This document shows, one piece after another, positions 32,045 through 40,141 of a stretch of DNA of 64,000 nucleotides (positions within the stretch are counted from its first letter, which is position 1; each line of letters starts with the position of its first letter). The notes under the pieces were generated by a model. The model was not told where the DNA came from. It worked only from the letters and a program-made list of their open reading frames with translations, and made no database searches. The DNA comes from Chloroflexota bacterium (GTDB lineage Bacteria; Chloroflexota; Anaerolineae; Anaerolineales; Villigracilaceae): contig JACRLC010000033.1 of NCBI GenBank assembly GCA_016235425.1, positions 62,001 through 126,000 on the forward strand, given 5' to 3'. A program made the translations under genes and the position numbers.

Positions 32045-33292
32045 ATGATGGTAACGATGAATAATGACGGTCAAAATGGACGCTCCCTGCCTGATGGTTG
32101 GGAATTATCAACATTAGGAGAGTCTTGCGTTGTTGTTTTAGGTCAATCGCCATCATCGGATACTTACAATACGGAAGGCGTTGGCTTGCCTTTTTATCAA
32201 GGCAAAACAGAATTTGGTGACCTATATCCGACGCCCGAAAAATGGTGTTCATTGCCAAAGAAGTTAGCGGAAAAAGATGACATCTTGATTTCTGTTCGTG
32301 CTCCCGTCGGTCCAACAAATCTATGTCCAGAAAAATCTTGCATTGGTCGTGGGTTGGCAGCGCTTCGCCCAAAGAATATGCCAACCAAGTATTTTCTGCA
32401 TTATCTTCGTTACATCGAAAAAGAATGGGATAGCAAGGCGACAGGAACAACCTTCAAAGCAATTACTGGTGATGTTTTACGAAACCAAGAAATTCCACTT
32501 GCTCCACTCGACGAGCAAGAGAGGATTGTGAACCGAATCGAGGAATTGCTCAGCGATTTGGATGCAGGCGTGGCGGCGTTGGAACGAGTCCGCGCAGGGT
32601 TGAAACGCTACAAGGCGTCCGTGCTCAAGGCGGCGTGTGAAGGAAAGTTGTTTGAGAATAAGAAAATAGAAAGTGGTCAGTTGCCAGAAGGGTGGCAGTG
32701 GGCAAAGTTAGAAAGTCTATTGTCTGAGTCTTTGGCTAATGGTAGATCCACTCAAACCACAATTGATGGATTTCCTGTTCTAAGACTTACAGCATTGAAA
32801 AATGGAAAAATCGATCTCCGCGAACGCAAAATTGGTGCATGGACAAAAGAACAGGCTCAAAATTTTCTAGTCAAGAACGGTGATTTTTTTGTGTCACGAG
32901 GAAATGGTTCCTTACATTTGGTTGGTCGTGGTGGGCTTGTAGAACAAGAACCTGATGAAGTTGCATATCCAGACACCTTGATTAGAATTCGGGTATCTCC
33001 TAATATCTGTGATATCAAATATCTTAGAACTGTTTGGGACTCTCCTTTAGTTCGAAACCAAATAGAAACAACGGCTCGAACAACAGCAGGAATTTATAAA
33101 ATCAACCAAAAAGATTTGGGTAACTTTATTATTCCCCTTCCTCCGTTGGACGAACAGCGGCGGATTGTGGCTGAGGTCGAGCGGCGGCTGTCGGTGGTTG
33201 GGGAGGTCGAGTCCGCGGTGGAGGTGGGTCTGGCGCGGTCCGCGCGGCTGAGGCAGTCTGTGTTGAGGTCCGCTTTTGAGGGGAAGTTGTGA
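32045..33292 (+). CDS. hsdS: Type I restriction-modification specificity subunit
   Basis: About 415 residues with two target-recognition domains, each ending in a conserved helical spacer. The first half runs from LPDGWELSTLGESC to LDEQERIVNRIEELLSDLDAG; the second from LPEGWQWAKLESL to LDEQRRIVAEVERRLSVVGEVE. It sets the DNA sequence recognised by HsdM and HsdR. The start is uncertain (tandem ATGs at 32045 and 32048, or 32057), as no clear ribosome-binding site is present. The stop at 33290-33292 is followed by a palindromic element and then by a second copy of the hsdS 3' end, so the present terminus (SAFEGKL) was probably created by insertion. Confidence 0.92.
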   Translation: MMVTMNNDGQNGRSLPDGWELSTLGESCVVVLGQSPSSDTYNTEGVGLPFYQGKTEFGDLYPTPEKWCSLPKKLAEKDDILISVRAPVGPTNLCPEKSCIGRGLAALRPKNMPTKYFLHYLRYIEKEWDSKATGTTFKAITGDVLRNQEIPLAPLDEQERIVNRIEELLSDLDAGVAALERVRAGLKRYKASVLKAACEGKLFENKKIESGQLPEGWQWAKLESLLSESLANGRSTQTTIDGFPVLRLTALKNGKIDLRERKIGAWTKEQAQNFLVKNGDFFVSRGNGSLHLVGRGGLVEQEPDEVAYPDTLIRIRVSPNICDIKYLRTVWDSPLVRNQIETTARTTAGIYKINQKDLGNFIIPLPPLDEQRRIVAEVERRLSVVGEVESAVEVGLARSARLRQSVLRSAFEGKL

Positions 33293-33301
33293 TGAATAAA
33301 A

Positions 33302-33379
33302 ACCATCCACGAATTTTGTCCACGAATATTCGAATGGAAGGCGGCGCATTCGTGCATTCGCGGCTTGTTCGTGGATGGT
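33302..33379. repeat. Palindromic element (CCATCCACGAAT family) at the hsdS 3' end
   Basis: 78 bp with exact 12-bp ends ACCATCCACGAA / TTCGTGGATGGT and an internal CACGAATATTCGAAT, closely similar to the element at 9204-9283. It separates hsdS from a duplicate of its last ~95 bp. Confidence 0.85.
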
Positions 33380-33405
33380 CTCTGGGCGCGGCAAAGGTCA
33401 ATGTG

Positions 33406-33507
33406 ATGCGGGAGGTCGAGTCCGCGGTGGAGGTGGGTCTGGTCCGCGCGGGGAGGTTGAGGCAGTCCGTGCTGAGGTCCGCTTTTGAGGGTAAACTATC
33501 ATCATGA
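33406..33507 (+). pseudogene. Duplicate of the hsdS 3' end
   Basis: The frame reads MREVESAVEVGLVRAGRLRQSVLRSAFEGKLSS and stops at 33507. It repeats the last 30 residues of hsdS with few changes (LARSARLRQ versus LVRAGRLRQ). Its stop TGA overlaps the ATG of the next gene (ATGA at 33504-33507), the typical coupling of operon genes, so this copy probably carries the ancestral junction. It is unlikely to be translated as a separate protein. Confidence 0.7.
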
Positions 33508-34331
33508 CAGAAAACTATCCACAACCGATTGCGCAATTGCTCACCCTGGGCGAAACGCGCATGCACGATGGACGTAATTATTTGAAAATGGGCTTTACCA
33601 GTGAGCATATCCCAGACTTGATCCGCTTGGTGGAAAATGAAGAACTGCGCGACATGCCCTGGGATGAAGACGGGAATGTGCCGCCGCAAGTTTACGCGCA
33701 GGTCCACGCCTGGCGTACCCTTGCCCAATTAGGTGCGGCAGAGGCTGTCCCATCTTTTATTGGATTGCTACACTTCATAGACGAAGACGACGATGACTTT
33801 GTCGGCGAAGAAATTCCCAGGATGCTTGGACAATTGGGCTCGCCCGCCATTGAAGCCTGTCATGATTATCTGGCTGATATAAACAACAACCTGTTTTCGC
33901 GCGTCGGCGCTGGACATGCTCTCTCTGAAATTGGACAGCAACACCCCGAAACGCGAGAAGCCTGCATTCAGGCGCTCATGTCCACTTTGCAGGATTATCA
34001 AAAAGACGATGAGACTGTCAACGCGTTTACGTTGTCCTACCTGGCAGAGTTAAAGGCAGTTGAAGCCGCGCCTCTTGCAGAAGAAATCTTCAAAGCGGAT
34101 CGCGCCGAATTGGAGATTGCTGGTGATTACGAAGATTATCAAATCCGCGTCGGACTGCTGGAGAAACGCCTTACCAAGTCAAAATTTCGCAGCATTACCG
34201 ACCTGGAGGTTAAACGACTTCTTGCAGAAAGTTCACTTACCGAAAAGAAGCGCACTTCCGAAAAAGAGAAGAAGGAAAAAAACAAACGAAAACAGGAAAA
34301 GAAGGCTCGCAAACGGCATAAGAAGAAATGA
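33504..34331 (+). CDS. HEAT-like repeat protein inside the type I RM operon
   Basis: 275 residues, not a standard Hsd subunit. Paired helices such as YAQVHAWRTLAQLGAAEAVPSFIGLL, EEIPRMLGQLGSPAIEACHDYL and RVGAGHALSEIGQQHPETREACIQAL form HEAT/PBS-lyase-like repeats. An acidic loop (IDEDDDDF) interrupts them. The last 35 residues are extremely Lys/Glu-rich (KKRTSEKEKKEKNKRKQEK), possibly nucleic-acid binding. It starts in the ATGA overlap with the duplicated hsdS tail and precedes hsdM by 67 bp. An accessory scaffold or regulatory role is inferred from position only. Confidence 0.75.
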   Translation: MTENYPQPIAQLLTLGETRMHDGRNYLKMGFTSEHIPDLIRLVENEELRDMPWDEDGNVPPQVYAQVHAWRTLAQLGAAEAVPSFIGLLHFIDEDDDDFVGEEIPRMLGQLGSPAIEACHDYLADINNNLFSRVGAGHALSEIGQQHPETREACIQALMSTLQDYQKDDETVNAFTLSYLAELKAVEAAPLAEEIFKADRAELEIAGDYEDYQIRVGLLEKRLTKSKFRSITDLEVKRLLAESSLTEKKRTSEKEKKEKNKRKQEKKARKRHKKK

Positions 34332-34398
34332 CTTTGCTTCACGTCCATTGCACTCTTCGCAATAAAAACTTCCCAACCTGATACCTGGAACCTGATAC

Positions 34399-35904
34399 AT
34401 GAGCACACAATCCTCCACCATTGTTCAACGCCTCTGGAACTACTGCAACGTCCTGCGCGACGACGGCTTGTCCTATGGCGACTACGTCGAGCAGCTTACC
34501 TACCTGCTATTCCTCAAGATGGATTCAGAAGGCAGTGCCATGCTTGGCCTGCCCAGTTCCATTCCAGAACAATTCAACTGGGCAAGTTTGCAGCGTTTGG
34601 ACGGCGACGATCTGGAAACTCATTACCGCGCCATCCTGACAGGGCTGGGTCAGGGCGCAGGGTTGATCCCCGTCATTTTCCGCAAGGCGCAGAACAAAAT
34701 CCAGGACCCTGCCAAACTCCGCCGCCTCATCGAACTGATTGACGGCGAAACCTGGATCGGGCTGGATATTGACGTCAAAGGCGATATCTACGAAGGTCTG
34801 CTCGAAAAGAACGCGCAGGATACCAAGAGCGGAGCAGGTCAATACTTCACGCCGCGTCCGCTGATCAAGGCGATTGTGGATGTTATGCGTCCCGAACCTG
34901 GTAAGACCATTTGCGATCCCGCCGCAGGCACGGGCGGCTTCCTGCTTGCTGCGCATGATGCCATCGCGCACAATAACACCCTCGACCGCGATCAGTGGGA
35001 TCACCTGCGACATCAAGCCTTGCATGGCTGGGAGATCGTCGATAACACCGCGCGCCTGTGCGTGATGAATTTATATCTGCATGGCATTGGTTCCAATGGC
35101 GATGGCACAGAACTGGGACGCAGTCCCATTCATGTTTCTGACAGTCTCGCGTCTCATCCTGGCGAATACTTTGATATGGTGCTCACCAATCCGCCCTTCG
35201 GCAAGAAGTCCAGCGTCACCTTTGTGACCGACGAGGGCGAGATCAAACGCGAGACTCAGAACATTGTCCGCGAGGATTTCTGGACTTCCACCAGCAACAA
35301 GCAACTCAATTTCGTCCAGCATGTCAAAAATATCCTGAACATGACGGGCAAAGCGGCCGTTGTTGTGCCTGATAACGTGCTCTTTGAAGGCGGGGCTGGC
35401 GAAGTTGTCCGCCGTAAACTCTTGCACGAGTGCGATGTCCATACACTTTTACGATTACCCACAGGAATCTTTTACGCTCAGGGCGTCAAAGCCAACGTTC
35501 TCTTCTTTGACCGTAAGCCTGCCTCTGAAACCCCGTGGACGAAGCAACTCTGGATCTACGACCTGCGCACCAACATGGATTTCACCCTCAAGACAAATCC
35601 GCTGGCGCGCGGAAATCTCGACGACTTCGTGGAATGTTTCCATGTTGATAACCGCTTCGAGCGCACCTCGACCTGGTCGCCGTCCAATGAAGTGGGCCGT
35701 TGGCGAGCATTCACCTACGAGGAACTCCTCACTCGTGACAAGGTCAATCTTGATATTTTCTGGCTCAGGGACGAGTCACTGGAAGACTCTGCCAATTTAC
35801 CTGATCCGAATGTGCTTGCAGCGGAAATTGTGGAGGACCTACGGTCCGCACTAACGCAGTTTGAATCCATTGAAGAAGAATTGACCGATGGGGACGTGGA
35901 TTGA
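34399..35904 (+). CDS. hsdM: Type I restriction-modification DNA methyltransferase subunit
   Basis: 501-residue N6-adenine methyltransferase. The N-terminal helical HsdM_N domain (QRLWNYCNVLRDDGLSYGDYVEQLTYLLFLKM) is followed by the SAM-binding motif I DPAAGTGGFLL (from residue 173) and catalytic motif IV NPPF (from 264), plus GAGQYFTPRPLIKAIVDVM. It modifies the site chosen by HsdS. The gene order R, S, HEAT-like, M differs from the usual R-M-S. The ATG at 34399 lies only 67 bp after the previous stop, so it may share that transcript. It closes the defence cluster. Confidence 0.95.
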   Translation: MSTQSSTIVQRLWNYCNVLRDDGLSYGDYVEQLTYLLFLKMDSEGSAMLGLPSSIPEQFNWASLQRLDGDDLETHYRAILTGLGQGAGLIPVIFRKAQNKIQDPAKLRRLIELIDGETWIGLDIDVKGDIYEGLLEKNAQDTKSGAGQYFTPRPLIKAIVDVMRPEPGKTICDPAAGTGGFLLAAHDAIAHNNTLDRDQWDHLRHQALHGWEIVDNTARLCVMNLYLHGIGSNGDGTELGRSPIHVSDSLASHPGEYFDMVLTNPPFGKKSSVTFVTDEGEIKRETQNIVREDFWTSTSNKQLNFVQHVKNILNMTGKAAVVVPDNVLFEGGAGEVVRRKLLHECDVHTLLRLPTGIFYAQGVKANVLFFDRKPASETPWTKQLWIYDLRTNMDFTLKTNPLARGNLDDFVECFHVDNRFERTSTWSPSNEVGRWRAFTYEELLTRDKVNLDIFWLRDESLEDSANLPDPNVLAAEIVEDLRSALTQFESIEEELTDGDVD

Positions 35905-36007
35905 AACGGATTACCTATTTTCTTTGAAAACGGAGATTCTTCGCTGCTACGCGGCTCACACGTGCCTGCGCGCTGTGCAGGCAGAATGACATGCAGGTAA
36001 CGATGCG

Positions 36008-36301
36008 ATGAAAAAATCATACTTTGGCCTGGCCTCCCTAAGCGCGGCAATAGTATCCGCCTCATTTTTGGGCGCGTTCTTTGGCGTCTCACAGCTGGAT
36101 ATTTCAACCGCCGCGTTCAACTTTTGGAACAACATGACGGCTGCCGTTTCGTGCCTCTTTGCTCCGCTGGCGCTTGTCCTTGGCCTGTTTGGGTTCAGAA
36201 GAAAAAACGACTCAAAGACCCTTGCCGGGATCGGGATTGGCCTGGTGGGACTGCCCTACCTGATCCTGCTTGGACAGTTCGCCCTCTATTTTCTGAAATA
36301 G
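36008..36301 (+). CDS. Small membrane protein of unknown function
   Basis: 97 residues with three hydrophobic segments: about 7-30 (GLASLSAAIVSASFLGAFFGV), 43-64 (MTAAVSCLFAPLALVLGLFGF) and 73-95 (LAGIGIGLVGLPYLILLGQFALYF), separated by a short basic loop (RRKNDSK). No known motif; the pattern resembles DUF4190-like small membrane proteins. The start ATG at 36008 has GGTAACG upstream, a weak site. It follows hsdM by about 100 bp and may be on the same transcript, but nothing links it functionally. Confidence 0.6.
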   Translation: MKKSYFGLASLSAAIVSASFLGAFFGVSQLDISTAAFNFWNNMTAAVSCLFAPLALVLGLFGFRRKNDSKTLAGIGIGLVGLPYLILLGQFALYFLK

Positions 36302-36317
36302 GTGCTCGGGCTTGAAG

Positions 36318-37166
36318 TCAGGCAACATTTTGTTTTTCTTTCGGCAGGGGGCCTTCTTTTCCATAACCGGTTCCATATTTTGCAAAGGCAAAAAGAAGCG
36401 GGATGGCAACGATCAGATACGCGCCGAAATAGAGCAGGCCGCCTGGTCTTTCGGCAAAATTGAACAACCTGAGATAAACAAATGCCGCGATGGTAATGAT
36501 GACGACCAGGGCGTAATTGGCAATGGAATGATTCAGGGTAACGGCAAGATTCCGTTCGCGGGTTAGTGGAATTGCGGCAATGGCAAGAGAGAAATAAAAG
36601 ACTGCAAAACTACGCAGGGTGAACAGCGACATTTCCTCCGGGAAGATGCCGCCACGCGTGGCAGGCCATCCGATCTGTGCGATCAATCCATACACCGACA
36701 GGAATCCCACAAAAATGACAAAAGCCACAGCCGAGCCGCGTTGCCAGCTTGTAGTTGGAGGTCCGAATGGCTCGCCGCGGATGGGGCGGATCCTGATCCA
36801 ATCCGTGAAACCGGAAAGTGCAGTCAGACCATTGACGGATAGTGTCCCCAAATACAGCCAGGCAATCGGATGATCGAGGCGGACTTTATCCTGAAAGGCA
36901 AACACCACAGCAAGCTCGAGCACTCCGAATAGCCAAAGGTAGATCAACGCTGTGTAAACCAGCCTCCATTCCCAACGGCGGGCGGAGATCCAGGCCAGCC
37001 ACGCGTTGCCCAGACACCACGCACCGATGGTCATGGTCATAAATGGCGTTACCTTCCAGGCAAAGACAGGTGAAAGACTTTCGGGAAGGAAAAAGAGAAA
37101 GACCCCCAGAATTGCATAGAGAACTGCGCAGGCATAAGTCATAGAGCGGGAAATACCGGTAAGCAT
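36318..37166 (-). CDS. Polytopic membrane protein of unknown function
   Basis: 282 residues with about eight predicted membrane helices (for example SMTYACAVLYAILGVFLFFL, MTMTIGAWCLGNAWLAWI, LIYLWLFGVLELAVVFAF, FVIFVGFLSVYGLIAQIGW, YALVVIITIAAFVYLRLF, YFGAYLIVAIPLLFAFA). There are no transporter or enzyme signatures I can name. The start ATG at 37166 has AGGAGG eight bases upstream. It is convergent with the 97-residue membrane protein and stands apart from the alcohol dehydrogenase gene. Confidence 0.7.
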   Translation of the reverse strand: MLTGISRSMTYACAVLYAILGVFLFFLPESLSPVFAWKVTPFMTMTIGAWCLGNAWLAWISARRWEWRLVYTALIYLWLFGVLELAVVFAFQDKVRLDHPIAWLYLGTLSVNGLTALSGFTDWIRIRPIRGEPFGPPTTSWQRGSAVAFVIFVGFLSVYGLIAQIGWPATRGGIFPEEMSLFTLRSFAVFYFSLAIAAIPLTRERNLAVTLNHSIANYALVVIITIAAFVYLRLFNFAERPGGLLYFGAYLIVAIPLLFAFAKYGTGYGKEGPLPKEKQNVA

Positions 37167-37202
37167 ACGACCTCCTTGTCACGAATAAAAATATTTTGGA
37201 GG

Positions 37203-37248
37203 GTTGAGGCGTCGCACCTGCCTGTTAAACCTGATACGACGCGCAACC
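37203..37248. repeat. Degenerate palindromic element (GCGTCGCACC family)
   Basis: GTTG-AGGCGTCGCACC at the left and CGACGCGCAAC at the right form inverted ends about 46 bp apart, a shortened relative of 12803-12890 and 13705-13792. Confidence 0.55.
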
Positions 37249-37288
37249 CGGGCACAGTATTTGGTTCTTAGAACACTATAACGCTCTA

Positions 37289-38239
37289 TCAGTTGTTGTT
37301 CAATAGTACCTTTAGAACACCAGGTTGGGCGGCTTGCTCAAAGGCTTTCAATGATTCCTCCAATTTGAATTGCGCGGCGATCAAAACAGTAGGGTCCGCC
37401 TCGCGTTTTTCCAGCAATCGCAGGGCAGGTTCAAACGGTCCGCATCGTGAGCCGAGGATGGTGATCTCGTCCACGACGATGGACGAGAAATTCACATTCA
37501 TCTCCCCTTTGTACGTGGACTTCATCACCAGAGTCCCGCGCGGACGGATGGCACGGCGCGCCAGGTTGAAGCCCTCCGGCGAGCCGGTCGCTTCGACGAC
37601 GACGTCCCACCTGCGCGATTGGATCTCATCGCCGGTGGTTATCCGAATCCCGCGCGCTTTCAACAGGTTCTGCGTGTGTTCATGACGCGCTACCACGCGC
37701 AGGTCACAGCCCGTCAATGCCAGCGTCTGCGCGATCAACTGTCCCAGCCGGCCCGCGCCGATCAACAGCACGCGGTCAGTCGGTTTGATTTGTATTTGTT
37801 GCTGGATTTCCAATGCGGCGGCCAGCGGTTCGGCGAAGACAGCCGCTTCATCTGGAACGGAATCAGGCACGCGATGTAAATTTTCCACGGGCAGGGTGGT
37901 GTATTCCGCGAACACGCCATCGCGGTTGACGATGCCAAGCACCGTTCGATTTTCGCAGTGAGTTGGCCGGCCATTCTTGCAAGCTTCGCACGCGCCGCAG
38001 GCGGCATTGATCTCCCCCACCACACGCTGGCCGATCCAGGCGCGGTCGGGCGCGTCCACCACTTCGCCCACGAACTCATGGCCGAGAACCCCAGTGTAAG
38101 GGTAATAACCCTTCACCAGTTCGAGGTCGGTACTGCAAATTCCAGCCTTGCGAATCCGAATCAGTGCTTCACCGGGTTTTGCCGGTTGGGGCACATCACG
38201 AAGCGCAATCTGATTTTTCTCAAGCCATACTGCCTGCAT
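37289..38239 (-). CDS. Zinc-dependent medium-chain alcohol dehydrogenase
   Basis: 316 residues of the MDR family. Catalytic-zinc motifs are GICSTDLELVKGYYPYTGVLGHEFVG; the structural-zinc cysteines appear as CGACEACKNGRPTHC. The NAD(P)-binding fold holds LIGAGRLGQLIAQTLAL. It oxidises an alcohol or polyol or reduces the aldehyde; the substrate is unknown. The start at 38239 (MQAVWLEKNQIAL) fits the family; upstream in-frame codons belong to a palindromic element and a duplicate of the SpoU gene tail. It is shorter than typical 345-residue members because loops in the substrate domain are compact. Confidence 0.92.
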   Translation of the reverse strand: MQAVWLEKNQIALRDVPQPAKPGEALIRIRKAGICSTDLELVKGYYPYTGVLGHEFVGEVVDAPDRAWIGQRVVGEINAACGACEACKNGRPTHCENRTVLGIVNRDGVFAEYTTLPVENLHRVPDSVPDEAAVFAEPLAAALEIQQQIQIKPTDRVLLIGAGRLGQLIAQTLALTGCDLRVVARHEHTQNLLKARGIRITTGDEIQSRRWDVVVEATGSPEGFNLARRAIRPRGTLVMKSTYKGEMNVNFSSIVVDEITILGSRCGPFEPALRLLEKREADPTVLIAAQFKLEESLKAFEQAAQPGVLKVLLNNN

Positions 38240-38248
38240 TATTTTCTC

Positions 38249-38262
38249 TGCCTCACTGCTTC
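38249..38262 (-). repeat. Duplicate of the SpoU gene 3' end (14 bp)
   Basis: TGCCTCACTGCTTC here is identical to 38339-38352, which encodes the last residues (EAVRQ) of the SpoU methyltransferase. The two copies flank the palindrome at 38273-38326. Confidence 0.75.
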
Positions 38263-38272
38263 TGTTGTTCAC

Positions 38273-38326
38273 CGTCCCGCAGGTTTCTTCATAGAACCGG
38301 CTTATGCCATACAAACCTGCGGGACG
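38273..38326. repeat. Palindromic element (CGTCCCGCAG family)
   Basis: 54 bp with exact 14-bp ends CGTCCCGCAGGTTT / AAACCTGCGGGACG. A second 54-bp member lies at 49613-49666. Confidence 0.85.
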
Positions 38327-38328
38327 TT

Positions 38329-39099
38329 TTACGCCCTTTGCCTCACTGCTTCATAAGTAATCAGCGCGGTCGCAATCGAAACGTTCAGCGAATTGACCCT
38401 GCCCAGCATCGGGATCCTCACCTTCAAATCCGCGTTCGACATCCATAGATCGGACAGGCCCTCGTCTTCCGTGCCGACTGCCATTGCAACGGGCTGGCTC
38501 AGGTCAACGGACGTGTACAAAGCCTCGGCAGACGGCGTGGCCGCAAGCACTCGCATCTTTCTGGACCGGAGCCATGCCAGCGCATTCAAGCTCTCAGCCT
38601 CGACGGTTGGTACCGTGAAGACCGTCCCCCGGCTGGCGCGCACCACGTTGGGATTCCACAAGTCCACGCGCGGGTCGCAGACGATGACCGCATCCACGCC
38701 CGCCGCGTCGGCTGTCCGCAGGATGGCGCCGAGGTTGCCGGGCTTCTCTACAGACTCGGCCACGATGACCAGCGGCGATTCGCCCAGCTTCAAATCGTCG
38801 AGCGAAGTCTTCGGGATGGAGAAGATGCCCAACCAGCCGTCGGGATTCTCGCGATAGGACATCTTCTCGAACACGGCGCGGTTGACGGTAACGATCTCAG
38901 CGCTGGCGCTCTCGATTTGACGCGTCGCAATTTCCGGGGCGGAAAGAAGCGTCTGCGGTTGGTGTCCCGCTGAAATGGCAAGGGAGATCTCGTCAAAGCC
39001 CTCGACCAACATCAAGCCGTCACGCTGGCGCTGGCGCTTGTCCTCGCGCAGTTTGACAATGTATTTGACTTTTAGGTTTTGGAGACTGGTGATGTCCAT
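38329..39099 (-). CDS. SpoU/TrmH-family RNA 2'-O-methyltransferase
   Basis: 256-residue SPOUT enzyme that methylates the 2'-OH of a nucleotide in rRNA or tRNA. The N-terminal substrate-binding domain (RQRDGLMLVEGFDEI) precedes the knotted SAM fold with motif 1 EKPGNLGAILRTADAAG, motif 2 AVGTEDEGLSDLW and motif 3 IPMLGRVNSLNVSIATALITYEA. The length and N-terminus resemble 23S rRNA methyltransferases of the TrmH group. The stop codon lies two bases from a palindromic element whose far side carries a 14-bp copy of this gene's end. Confidence 0.92.
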   Translation of the reverse strand: MDITSLQNLKVKYIVKLREDKRQRQRDGLMLVEGFDEISLAISAGHQPQTLLSAPEIATRQIESASAEIVTVNRAVFEKMSYRENPDGWLGIFSIPKTSLDDLKLGESPLVIVAESVEKPGNLGAILRTADAAGVDAVIVCDPRVDLWNPNVVRASRGTVFTVPTVEAESLNALAWLRSRKMRVLAATPSAEALYTSVDLSQPVAMAVGTEDEGLSDLWMSNADLKVRIPMLGRVNSLNVSIATALITYEAVRQRA

Positions 39100-39107
39100 T
39101 GAGTGTC

Positions 39108-39166
39108 GGAGTCCGAAGTCTCCTGACTTCGGAAATAGGCCAACGTCAGGAGATGTTGGAGTCCAG
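39108..39166. repeat. Palindromic repeat (TGGAGTCC family)
   Basis: GGAGTCCGAAGTC...GACTTCGG followed by CCAACGTC...TTGGAGTCC, a shorter relative of 2896-2970. It covers the last codons of the peptide-transport ATPase gene, whose final residues (LDSNIS) are repeat-encoded. Confidence 0.7.
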
Positions 39167-40138
39167 TAACAGGCACGCGGCTCGATGCGCCTGGCCGACG
39201 GTCACGTAGGCGGGGTCGGTCAATTTGCATTGGACAACCGCCACAGGGCAGCGCGGATGGAAGCGGCAGCCGCCCGGCAGGTTGATCGGGTTGGGCGTTT
39301 CGCCCTGCAGGATGAAGCGCTGTTTGCGCAGGCGCGGATTGGGGACAGGCACAACCGAAAGCAGGGCCTTCGTGTACGGATGACGCGGGTTGGAAAGGAT
39401 TTCGTGCGTCGGGCCGATCTCGACGATGCGGCCAAGATACATGACCGCGATGCGGTCCGCAAAATAGCCGCAGGTGCCGAGGTCGTGTGTGATGAGGATG
39501 ATGGAAATCTGACGCGTCCGGCGCAGGTCTGCGAGCAGGTTCAGGATCTCGGCGCGGATGGAAACATCGAGCATCGAGACGGGTTCATCCGCGATGAGCA
39601 GAAGCGGCTCGAGCACGAGCGCGCCGGCGATGACGACGCGCTGGCGCTGCCCGCCGGAGAGTTGGTGAGGAAAGCGATACATGTACGAGGCGGCAGGTTT
39701 CAACCCCGCGTCTTCCAACGCTTTGACAACTTTCGCTTCGCGTTCGGCTTTGCTGTGCGTCAGGCCATGCACGTCGAGCGGCTCAGCGACAATCTCCTCG
39801 ATGGTCTGGGTCGGGTTGAGTGATTCGTAAGGGTCCTGGAAGATCATCTGGATCTTCTGCCTGAGCAATTTGCGCGCGTGTTCGCCCGCATGCGTGATGT
39901 CTTTTGACTCGAAGGCAATTTTGCCTGCCGTCGGCTCTTCGAGTCCCATCAACGTCAGCGCGAGCGTGGACTTGCCGCATCCGCTTTCGCCGACCATGGC
40001 AACCACTTCACCGCGCTTGAGCTGCAGGTCCACCCCGTCCACGGCGTGGATTTGCTCAACGGAGCGGTTGAACAAGCCGGGCCGCCCTGCCTGGAAATAT
40101 TTTTTCAGTCCCTGCACTTCGAGGAAGTAATCCTGCAT
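39146..40138 (-). CDS. Peptide/dipeptide ABC transporter ATP-binding protein (DppF/OppF type)
   Basis: 330 residues: ATPase of a peptide importer. Walker A GESGCGKST, Q-loop MIFQDPYESLNP, signature LSGGQRQR, Walker B LLLIADEPVSMLDVS, and the OppD/F C-terminal domain with PGGCRFHPRCPVA. In this family the cysteines near the C-terminus bind an iron-sulfur cluster; FHPRCP and CKLTDP are present. It lies 3 bp after the fused permease-ATPase gene, last in the operon. Only a few residues at the C-terminus derive from the palindromic repeat at 39108-39166. Confidence 0.94.
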   Translation of the reverse strand: MQDYFLEVQGLKKYFQAGRPGLFNRSVEQIHAVDGVDLQLKRGEVVAMVGESGCGKSTLALTLMGLEEPTAGKIAFESKDITHAGEHARKLLRQKIQMIFQDPYESLNPTQTIEEIVAEPLDVHGLTHSKAEREAKVVKALEDAGLKPAASYMYRFPHQLSGGQRQRVVIAGALVLEPLLLIADEPVSMLDVSIRAEILNLLADLRRTRQISIILITHDLGTCGYFADRIAVMYLGRIVEIGPTHEILSNPRHPYTKALLSVVPVPNPRLRKQRFILQGETPNPINLPGGCRFHPRCPVAVVQCKLTDPAYVTVGQAHRAACLLLDSNIS

Positions 40139-40141
40139 GAT

